This document shows positions 6,437-15,700 of a stretch of DNA of 22,098 nt, piece by piece. Below the pieces are notes generated by a model, which had not been told where the DNA came from, did no database searches, and worked only from the letters and a program-made list of their open reading frames with translations. The stretch lies in IMG/VR virus record IMGVR_UViG_3300042521_002639, positions 1-22,098 of that record; one strand, 5' to 3'. The stretch is from a virus. Made by a program: the position numbers and the translations under genes. Numbering within the stretch: position 1 is the stretch's first letter; each line of letters starts with the position of its first letter.

Positions 6437-6571
6437 ATGGAGTTTATCCATACAAAAAATAGAATATGCTTATCAACAGTATTAATGTCCTTGATGGTAA
6501 CATCAGCAGTGATAAAATTGACTGATGCTTCTATCACTATAGATAAATTATTATCAACATATACAAAATAA
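6437..6571 (+). CDS. Possible small membrane protein, 44 aa
   Basis: A 44-codon frame with one hydrophobic stretch (residues about 11-27, I-C-L-S-T-V-L-M-S-L-M-V-T-S-A-V-I) preceded by basic residues, in the style of a single membrane segment or signal anchor. It stands between the 47-aa gene and the terminator with nothing else in the gap. No ribosome-binding site is evident. It could also be the open part of untranslated sequence. Confidence 0.4.
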   Translation: MEFIHTKNRICLSTVLMSLMVTSAVIKLTDASITIDKLLSTYTK

Positions 6572-6580
6572 CACATACAT

Positions 6581-6614
6581 AAGACAGGAAATATCTCCTG
6601 TCTTTTTTGTTTTT
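6581..6614 (+). terminator. Intrinsic terminator
   Basis: AAGACAGGA at 6581-6589 pairs perfectly with TCCTGTCTT at 6596-6604 around a six-base loop. A T-rich tail follows (TTTTTTGTTTTT from 6603 to 6614). It would end transcription coming from the accessory and short-gene block. The tail runs straight into the ATG at 6615. Confidence 0.88.
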
Positions 6615-7238
6615 ATGGCATATCTAAATCACAATTTACCTACTTTCACTTGTTACATTCGTAATGAATTTCTTTTTAATCATACAAAGGGATTTGGGGA
6701 AGTAACTTTATGTGATGTGCATTCAGTTGCTTCGTTGGAAAAGCATGTTCCTCTTTTTGAAGCATACTTAGAAAATGGCGTAAATTGGACAAGAAGACCA
6801 ATACATGCTTTCTGCTGGAAACCAGACGCACCCATTCCAAAACTTGAAGAGTGTATGTGGTGGGATTGTTTTTCTCCATATATCGACGTACAAGTTCGTT
6901 CAAGACTTGCAAACTTACGTGCAGATCTTATTAATTTTCGTGGAGAAAAAAATCAGGGAACATATATGTTTACATTAGATTGGTCATGGGAATCAAAATC
7001 TACTTTGAATACCAATTTTAGTGAAACACCCGAGCATAAATGTGCCCATTTCTTTAAAATGGATAATGGAAATTTTTATGCTTATCCAAATAATAAAATT
7101 ATTTGGTATGATGATGCATGGACAAAGAATAGAATTACTAAAAATCCAGGATATATAATTGATCTAACTGAATATTCAGTTGAGAATTTAAGAAAAATTG
7201 AAACTTCAGATGATTTCATGTATGAAGTGAAAAATTGA
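6615..7238 (+). CDS. Conserved-looking phage protein, 207 aa, unknown
   Basis: A 207-residue soluble protein, rich in aromatic residues (many Trp, Phe and Tyr). The stretches G-V-N-W-T-R-R-P-I-H-A-F-C-W and W-W-D-C-F-S-P-Y look strongly constrained. Further on are R-A-D-L-I-N-F-R-G-E-K, P-E-H-K-C-A-H-F-F and I-I-W-Y-D-D-A-W. I recall similar hypothetical proteins in cyanomyovirus genomes near gp25, but know no function. No signal peptide, membrane segment or enzymatic motif is seen. The ATG follows the terminator T-run with no space for a ribosome-binding site. Either translation starts on read-through RNA, or the true start is further in; the sequence right after the first ATG looks coding. 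Confidence 0.78.
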   Translation: MAYLNHNLPTFTCYIRNEFLFNHTKGFGEVTLCDVHSVASLEKHVPLFEAYLENGVNWTRRPIHAFCWKPDAPIPKLEECMWWDCFSPYIDVQVRSRLANLRADLINFRGEKNQGTYMFTLDWSWESKSTLNTNFSETPEHKCAHFFKMDNGNFYAYPNNKIIWYDDAWTKNRITKNPGYIIDLTEYSVENLRKIETSDDFMYEVKN

Positions 7239-7288
7239 GCGATAGAAACCGCTATAAAAGTTCTGATTAATCACAATCAGATACTAAA

Positions 7289-7429
7289 ATGGAATTTCAG
7301 GAGCAAAAAACTCACAATTTAATCATTCAGAGCAAACTTCATGAAAAAATTCGTAATGATGAGGATTATGATGACTGGGAATATGGAACAGAACCCAGTT
7401 ATGGAATGCCTATAAATACGAATAAATAA
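7289..7429 (+). CDS. Short acidic protein, 46 aa, unknown
   Basis: A 46-codon frame starting M-E-F-Q-E-Q-K-T-H and ending P-I-N-T-N-K, with an acidic middle (N-D-E-D-Y-D-D-W-E-Y). It occupies most of the 209-base gap before gp25 and its end contains the late promoter octamer. Sequence before it (7239-7288) holds only a weak six-base stem (CTGATT at 7263-7268 with AATCAG at 7275-7280). It may be real, since small genes fill the other gaps here; no function can be given. Confidence 0.5.
   Translation: MEFQEQKTHNLIIQSKLHEKIRNDEDYDDWEYGTEPSYGMPINTNK
7411..7418 (+). promoter_or_regulatory. Late promoter, exact T4 octamer
   Basis: TATAAATA is the full T4 late promoter consensus recognised by the gp55 sigma factor with gp33 and the sliding clamp. 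It lies 29 bases before the gp25 start, giving a short leader, inside the last codons of the 46-aa gene. A second partial match, AATAAATA at 7421-7428, follows. It should drive the baseplate genes late in infection. Confidence 0.75.
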
Positions 7430-7447
7430 ACGAAGATCCTATAAAAA

Positions 7448-7852
7448 GTGCCTCTTCAAAAAATTTCTAGAGGTTTCAAAGACATTTCATTGTCAATGAA
7501 ACGTCATCCAGTTACAAATGATATCCTTCCTCTAAAAAATGAGGATGCAATCAAGCGTTCTGTTCAAAATTTAGTAAGAATTCAAGTTGGAGAGGTCTTT
7601 TTTAACAATCTAATTGGCACTAGAATTAGTGGAGCACTATTTGAATTAGCAACAAGCGATTTTACTGCTCCAATAAAAACAGAAATTGAAACTGTTATTA
7701 CAAACTTTGAGCCAAGAGTTGTACTAAAAAGCGTTGAAGTTGATCCAGATCCTGATAATAATGCTCTAGAAGTCACAATATCTTATGACATAGTTGGTTT
7801 ATCAACGCCTACACAGACAGTTACCTTTATCTTAGAACCAACTAGACTATAA
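7448..7852 (+). CDS. 25: Baseplate wedge protein gp25
   Basis: A 134-residue protein, close to the 132 of T4 gp25. It has the gpW/gp25 fold signature, including the diagnostic E88-P-R90 core motif in N-F-E-P-R-V-V-L, which is shared with TssE of type VI secretion. gp25 joins gp6 in the core bundle of each baseplate wedge and helps start sheath polymerisation. The start is GTG: an in-frame TAA at 7442-7444 excludes anything upstream, and the next ATG (Met17) would remove conserved sequence. The stop overlaps the gp6 start (TAATG). A late promoter lies directly upstream. It is ordinary in every respect except the GTG start. Confidence 0.94.
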   Translation: MPLQKISRGFKDISLSMKRHPVTNDILPLKNEDAIKRSVQNLVRIQVGEVFFNNLIGTRISGALFELATSDFTAPIKTEIETVITNFEPRVVLKSVEVDPDPDNNALEVTISYDIVGLSTPTQTVTFILEPTRL

Positions 7853-9732
7853 TGGCACTAACACAATTTACAAATTTAAATTTTGAGGATATAAAATCCT
7901 CAATTAAGGATTATCTAAGAGCAAATACAAACTTTACAGACTATGACTTTGAAGGATCTAATCTTTCAGTCATCATAAATTTGCTTGCATATAATTCTTA
8001 TATCACCGCCTACAATACAAACATGGTGGTGAATGAAACTTTTATTGATTCCGCCACTTTGCGTGAGAACGTTGTATCTCTTGCACGTAATATTGGATAT
8101 GTACCACGATCAAAACGCGCTGCAAAAGCAACTGTAGACTTTTTTGTTAGTGGAATTTCTACAACAACAGACACAATTTCATTCCAACCAGGGGTTGTTG
8201 CGAATGGAAGTGTTTCGGATGTCAATTTTATCTTTTCTCTACCAGAAAAAGTTACCGTAGCAGCGCAAAATGGGTCTTCTTTTGGTAGTTTAGAAATTTA
8301 TCAAGGTCAATATTTAGAAAATTCTTGGACAGTTAACAATTCTCAACCAAATCAGCGTTATATTATCCCAAATGACAGCGTTGATACGTCAACTTTGCGT
8401 ATAAAGGTAAAAAATACATCCACAGATACAACTTTTACTGAGCATCAACTAGTTGATAATATCCTCGGTATTACTTCTACGTCAAATATTTACTTAATCC
8501 AAGAAACTACAGACGAAAAATACGAAATTTTGTTTGGTGATGGTGTTTTTGGTAAGAAATTACAGTCAGGAAACGTAATTACTGCATCTTACATTAAGAC
8601 AAATGGTAAAGATGGTAATGGAGTAACTGATTTTAGGTTTGCTGGAACAATTTTTGATGAAAATAACGCAAATATAACCTCATTTGCCGCTGATTTAACA
8701 GCACAAGTACCATCTGAAAACGGAGATGAGATAGAACCTGTCGAAAGTGTCAAATACTTTGCTCCTAGACTGTATTCATCTCAGCATAGAGCAGTAACTG
8801 CAAGTGATTATGAGGCAATTTTACCAACATTGTATCCAAATATTGAAAGTGTGAGTGCTTATGGTGGAGAAGATCTAACTCCACCCCAATATGGACGAGT
8901 TTTTATTGCTGCTAAACCAAGAAATGGATCTTTCTTATCAGATTTCACTAAAAAGCAACTTTTACAATCCTTAAAGAACTATTCTGTTGCTGGAATTGTT
9001 CCTCAGTTTGAGGACTTAAAGTATCTTTATGTAGAAATTGACAGTTATGTTTACTATAACGCAAATTTCGTTGGTGATCCAAATAATCTGAAAACTGATG
9101 TTATTTCTGCAATTACTTCTTATGCTAGAAGTTCAGAAATGAACCAATTTGGGGGAAGATTTAAATATAGTAAAACCTGTTCACTAATTGATAACGTCAA
9201 TACTGCTATTACTTCAAATATTACAACAGTAAGGATTAGAAGAGATCTTGTTGCACGTATAAATCAACCTGCACAATATGAATTGTGTTTTGATAATGAA
9301 TTCTATACAGGTAAGAAAAATTATAATGTCAAGAGTACAGGATTTAGCGTATTTGGTATAGATGGTACATGTTATTTTTCTGATGAAGTCGTAAATGGAT
9401 CTAATATCGGAAATCTTTTCCTTTTCCAAATTCTTTCCGATGAAGAGACGAATATTTTATCAACCAAATTTGGAACAGTCAATTATAGCACTGGTGAAAT
9501 CCTTATAGATACTGTAAATATTACATCAACCAGTTTAGCAGACAATATTATTGAAGTTCAAGCAATTCCGCTATCAAATGATGTTTTAGCGAGAAAGGAA
9601 TTGTATTTGCAATTAGATGTTTCTAAGAGCAATTTCTACATGAAGCAAGATAGCATCTCTTCAGGTGCAAATACTTCAGGAACAAGATTTGATATTCAAT
9701 CAAGCTATCAAAACGGTAAGAAAACAAGATAA
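7852..9732 (+). CDS. 6: Baseplate wedge protein gp6
   Basis: A 626-residue protein in the expected place after gp25; T4 gp6 has 660. The N-terminus (F-T-N-L-N-F-E-D-I, Y-L-R-A-N-T-N-F-T-D-Y-D-F-E-G-S-N-L, L-L-A-Y-N-S-Y) and S-A-T-L-R-E-N-V-V-S-L-A-R-N-I-G-Y-V-P are typical of the gp6/gpJ-like wedge family. So is the middle stretch F-A-P-R-L-Y-S-S-Q-H-R-A-V-T-A-S-D-Y with Y-P-N-I-E-S-V-S-A-Y-G-G-E-D. gp6 forms the ring of dimers that holds the wedges together around the hub and pairs with gp25 and gp7. The gene starts on the last base of the gp25 stop and is followed by the giant gene after three bases, so the three are probably one message. Confidence 0.93.
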   Translation: MALTQFTNLNFEDIKSSIKDYLRANTNFTDYDFEGSNLSVIINLLAYNSYITAYNTNMVVNETFIDSATLRENVVSLARNIGYVPRSKRAAKATVDFFVSGISTTTDTISFQPGVVANGSVSDVNFIFSLPEKVTVAAQNGSSFGSLEIYQGQYLENSWTVNNSQPNQRYIIPNDSVDTSTLRIKVKNTSTDTTFTEHQLVDNILGITSTSNIYLIQETTDEKYEILFGDGVFGKKLQSGNVITASYIKTNGKDGNGVTDFRFAGTIFDENNANITSFAADLTAQVPSENGDEIEPVESVKYFAPRLYSSQHRAVTASDYEAILPTLYPNIESVSAYGGEDLTPPQYGRVFIAAKPRNGSFLSDFTKKQLLQSLKNYSVAGIVPQFEDLKYLYVEIDSYVYYNANFVGDPNNLKTDVISAITSYARSSEMNQFGGRFKYSKTCSLIDNVNTAITSNITTVRIRRDLVARINQPAQYELCFDNEFYTGKKNYNVKSTGFSVFGIDGTCYFSDEVVNGSNIGNLFLFQILSDEETNILSTKFGTVNYSTGEILIDTVNITSTSLADNIIEVQAIPLSNDVLARKELYLQLDVSKSNFYMKQDSISSGANTSGTRFDIQSSYQNGKKTR

Positions 9733-9735
9733 CAG

Positions 9736-12700
9736 ATGATCGAAACCTCCCTATCCAAAGTCAAAATCAATGAAATTATTCAGAGCCAAATCCCTGAATA
9801 CATTGATGTCGAAAATCCTTATTTTGGAGAATTTTTAAGGCAATATTATTACTCGCAGGAGTATCAGGGAGGTCCTGTTGATATTGCAGACAATCTAGTC
9901 GAATATAAAGGATTAGATTATCTAAACACAAGAAATTTAATTGGATTTACATCCCTAACATCATACATCAGTGGCGTTGATGAAACCATTTATGTAAAAT
10001 CAACAGATGGTTGGCCAGCACAATGGGGTCTACTAAAAATTGATGATGAAATCATCACTTATACTGGTATTGGGTCTACATCATTTACTGGGTGTGTTCG
10101 TGGATTTAGTGGTATTGAAAAAAATACCAAAACCAATCAACCAGAGTATCTAACATTCACTTCCAGTGGTATTTCAACCCATGCATCAAATGCACGAGTT
10201 GAAAATCTCAGTAATGTCTTTCTTAATGAATTTTTAAAAAAATTAAAGACATTAGTTCTTCCAGGATTTGAAAATAGAAATCTATATGGTGATTTAAACG
10301 AAAGCAATTTCATTAGACAAGCAAAAGATTTCTATAAATCTAAAGGAACAGAAGAAGCATTCAAAATTCTCTTCAAAGCATTGTATGCTGAACAGGTTGA
10401 AATGGTTCAACCTCAAAAATTTGTAATTAAACCGTCAGATGCTGATTATATTAAAAATGATGTATTAGTTTGTGAAGTTGTCAGTGGTAACCCAATTAAA
10501 ATTGAAGGACAAACACTATTTCAAAATACAACACCACTTCAAACTAGTGGATCAATTTATAATGTTGAAAAGGCAATCATAGATGGTAAAACATACTATA
10601 AAATTGCCATTTCTAAAGGAACTACACTCGGGAAGTTTCTCCAGGTAGGAAAAACATTTGTTACTAAAGCATCTGGTACTGGATCTACAATCATCAATGT
10701 TGATAGTACAGTCGGATTTGGTACAACAGGAGATCTTACATATGAAGACTTACAGTTAAGTTACACAGATAAAAACTATACCCAATTCTTAGGTGTTTCT
10801 GGTATTACAACATCAGTAGGAATTGGGTCTACTGTTTTTGCGTATGGTCTTCAAGCATATTCTTACGAAGATGGAAATCTAGATAATCCAGTTTATCTAA
10901 ACATTGTAGGAACAATTAATAATTTTAATGGTAGTGCATTAAATCAACAAGAAGGAAGCAGCATTAATGTATCTACTCTAGGTATAGAGCAAAAAGATAC
11001 AAGATTTACTTCATGGATATACAACACATCAACAAAGTATATTATTGATAAAATCAATTCTTTGGGTTCTAATGTATATGAGTTTACTTTTTTCTCAACT
11101 CATGTTCTTTATGTTGGAGATACTCTTGATATCGTAGATGAAGACAATAATATTACTGTAGGCACAATATTACAAATTATTAATAATAAAACTATCCAAG
11201 TTAATTGTGCATCTTTAGATTTATCCAAAAAATATTTTATAAGAAGGCAATTAAAGACAAACAAAGATTATACAGCAGATATTCAAAATACATATTCATC
11301 TGGTGACACTGTTTATGTTGCTTCTAATAGCATTCCACATTGGAATATAAATCCTCAAAAGAGAATTAGAAACTTCACTACATCTGGAGTTACAACATTT
11401 ACAGAAATTTCAATTACCGATCATCATTTTAATGATGGTGAACTTGTAGTATATAAACCATCAGGTACAAACGGTGCAGTATCTGGATTAAGCACTAATC
11501 AGTCATATTATATTCGTAAGATCGATGACAATACAATTTCTCTTGCATATTCATTAGAGAATGCTCGTAGGGGTCAATATATTTCTATATTTGGATCTGG
11601 AGATTTATCTGGAATTACCACACATTCATTAACACCATACAACGTAGGATTTTCTACAATTGGAGCACAAAAGTTATTAAGAAAGTTTCCTGTTCCTGAA
11701 TATAGCGAGACTAAATCTGCAACTATTCAAGGAGGAGTTGGATTATTTGTTAACGGTGTTGAAATTTATTCTTATAAGTCAACAGACAAAGTTTATTATG
11801 GTCCAATTCAATCAGTTAGTGTCCTCAATGAAGGCAGTAACTTTGACGTAATTAACCCACCAAGACTTTCAGTTTATCAAGATGGACACTCTGGTGCAGG
11901 TTCTTCAGTAATTACACACGTATCTGGATCAATTCAAGAAATTCTTGTTGATACTGAAGGTTTAGATTATACTACCACACCAACTGTCTATATCTCTGGA
12001 GGAAATGGTTCTGCTAGTGCAGAAGCAAAGATGAAATTAGTCTCCCATCAGGTAGACTTTGATAGCACTAGTACTGGTGGAATTGTAGATACTGTTACTG
12101 ACAAAATTACTTTCCCAGAAGCACATGGATTTAAGCATGGTGAGGAAATTGTTTATAATACTCGTGGAACAACTCCAATCGGTCTTGGAACCGCTCCAGG
12201 GACGCTTATCAATGGGTCTTCGTATTATGTTATAAAGAACAATGATTACACCATTTCATTGGCGGAAACAAGGCAAAAAGCCCTTGCTGGAATTGCAACA
12301 TTAGATATCACTTCTAATGGTCAAGGTTTTCATGCATTTTCGACAAAGGAAAGAAGACTAAAAGTAGATAAAGTTTATATTATTGAAAACGGCACATTCT
12401 ATAACCGAGAAAATACAACAACTCCTGTTGGTATTAATACCTTTACAGATGTAATTACAATCAATAATCACGGATATAGTTCTGGAGAAGAGTTAAAGTA
12501 TTCTACAACAGGTCTATCAATTGGCGGATTAAGCACGACAACCAAATACTATGCAATAAAAATTAATGAAGATCAGTTTAGAGTTTCTATCTCTACCAGT
12601 CTAACAAATTATGTTGGACTAAGTAGTGTTGGATCTGGATATCATGTATTCAATTATCCGCCAATTGTAGTAACTTTAAATGGTCCACAAGGTATAACTA

Positions 12701-15700
12701 CAGCAAATGCGACTGTAACACCAATCGTTAGAGGATCTATATCTGCGGTCCATGTAAAGGATGGTGGTAGTGATTTTGGATCGACAATCATCAATGATAA
12801 CTATAAACCAGAAATCAGAATTATTGAAGGTTCTAATGCTTCACTAAAACCATTAATTATAAATGGTAGACTTGATAGTATTATTGTAAAAAGTGGTGGA
12901 TCAAACTATTTTAGTGTTCCTGATATTATTATTGAAGGTGATGGTGTTGGTGCAAAGGCAAAAGCAAACGTTGCAAATGGTCAAATTGTAAGCATTGATA
13001 TTATTGACCAAGGAGCAGGATATACTACGAATGGAACAACAGTTACTGCATCTACTCCAGGACAAGGTGCAATATTCTCATCCAATTTAAAAGAGTGGAC
13101 AGTTAATCAAGTTGAAAGATATGCAAAGATTGGTGATGTCAAATCTGATGATGGTTTTTATGAGACCGTAAGAAATACTAAACTCGGCAATCCTTACGTC
13201 AACTATTATGTTCCAAGAAATTTAAGATCTTTCTTAAATGACAGTGGAATTCAGCATTCTCCAATTTTAGGATATGCATATGATGGAAGTCCTATCTATG
13301 GTCCATATGCTTTTACAAATTATGATGGAACTGGATCATTAAAGTACTTACAGTCAAGTTATGCAAAAATTTCTGGATCAAGAGTTGATGGTCCAAACAT
13401 TTCACAATATCCAGCTGGATTTTTCGTCGAGGACTTTAATTACGTCCAGGGTAGTGGTGATTTAGATGAGTACAATGGTCGCTTTGCAATAACACCAGAG
13501 TATCCAAATGGTGTATATGCATACTATACAACAGTTTCATCATCTGTTGTTAACGATAATGGAAGTCCTTTTAATGGAGTAAGACAACCAGTATTCCCAT
13601 ATGTGATTGGCAATTACTATAACTTTACTCCAAGTGTTTTCAATTATGCATACAATTCAACTCAAGATATTGATCCACTTTCATTGAATTTGGTCAGAAA
13701 TACTGATGCATATAAAATTAGCAATGGATATGAATTTATTTCAAATTCTAATAAAAATACTACCACACAATCTAAAATCTTAAATGTAAAGAGCGGTAGT
13801 GTTGAAAAAATTAATATTGTAGAAAGTGGTGTTGATTATAACGTTGGAGATAGAGTTGTATTCAATAATAAAAATACTTCTGGATTTGGTGCTATTGCTA
13901 AGGTATCAAAAATCGTTGGCGTAGCTGTAACAAATATTACTTCTTCTATAACAACTTTAAGTAATATTACTTTAGTATGCAACAATAACTCAGTAACTGC
14001 GATATCAACAGTTCCACACAATTTGGTTGATGGATCTTATGTAAGTGTTGTTGGTATATCATCTACATCATTCAATAATTTAACTGGAACATTTAGAATT
14101 AATGTAAATCGTCTTACATCAGGTCTAGCAACATCTATGCTAGCGACTGGTCTTACAACTAGTATTCAAATTACAGATCTTGCATCCAAGTTTTCTGTAA
14201 ATGATATTTTGAAGATTGATAGTGAGCAATTCCTAATTATGGGAATTGATAAGGCAAATAATAAATTGAACTTATTGAGAAATTATAATGGAACAACAGG
14301 TGCTGCACATACAAATCGTGCTGAGATTGTTCGTCTTGAAAAAGAATTTACTTATGAACTCGATAAGATAGTTTCATTATCGACGCCAAAAAATGAAGTT
14401 GTATTTTTTGATGCTTCATCTTCTGTTGGTGTGGGATTATCTTATGGTGTTGGTATTGGTACAACTATTTCTTATATTGGTGCAGGAAATAGTCAAAAGT
14501 CAATTTTTATTCCAACGAGAAGTATTTTCTTACCAGATAATCCATTAATTCATGGTGAAGAGGTATTTTATAGTCCTGGAGCTGGTACTTCATTAACATA
14601 TTCATTGGATGGAAGCACGACTTCTCCAATGCCATCTAAAATGTATGTGCAAAAACTTACAAAAGATTTAATTGCACTTACAAACGTAAAAACTGGAATT
14701 AATTCCGATTTGTCAAGGGTTTTCTTTAATGGAAATATTGGTATCGGAAATAGTCATTCATTTACAACAAGAAGAAATACTGTTTCATCTAGTGTAAAGA
14801 CAGTAGATGTTGTTGTATCCACAGCATCTTCTCATAGATTAAGACCCGATGATATAATTGATTTTACAGTTGTTTCTACTGCTACGAGTTCAATATCTAC
14901 TTTATATGATCCTGTTACCAGATTTATAAGTATTGGTTCTTCAATAAATCCTAGACTTGATGTAACAACTGGAGATTATTTGGAGTTTGATGTTTCCCAT
15001 GCAAGTTTATTGAATTCTAGACTAGAATTTTTCTTAGATCAAGATTACAATAAAAAGTTTGTTGGATCTGGTGTTTCATCTTTAGAAATTACAAATCAGT
15101 TTGCACCAGGAATTACATCAGCAAAAACAACCATTCATTTTACTGAACAAGTTCCACCAGTTCTATACTATAAGTTTACATCACAGACATCAACGAAAAT
15201 AATTGAAGTCAATAAAGATGTTAATGATTATTCAAAAATAGTCGTTCATGCAAGTAAATTCACTGGCACTCATTCATTAACAACAACCACAAATCAATCA
15301 TTTACATTCAATGTATTTGAAATACCCGAAAGAGTAGGGTATACTAGTGCTTCTTATATCAATTATATTACCAATTCCACACACACCAAAGGATCAATTG
15401 CAAAGATTGATATTTTAGATGGTGGAAAAAATTATAAATCATTGCCATCAGTATCAGTAGCATCGACAACAGGATCTTCTGCTGTGTTAAGAGCACAGGG
15501 ATCAAAAGTTGGTGCTATTGATAGTGTTCAAATTCTTGACTTTGGATATGATTATCCATCAGATAAAACACTACAACCACAAGCATCAGTTCCACAAGTA
15601 ATACTATTGAAAGATAATTATAGTGTTGATACTGTTGCAATTACATCAACTGGTTCAAAATACTTAACTGCTCCAGATGTAATTGTTTACAATAGAGAAA

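Noticed and set aside
7238-7280. Weak stems (AGCG with CGCT, CTGATT with AATCAG) after the 207-aa gene as a terminator
   Set aside because: The stems are short and no T-run follows.
11401-14775. Repeats as a CRISPR array or tandem DNA repeat
   Set aside because: The repeats are long, divergent and visible only at protein level inside one coding frame, with irregular spacing.
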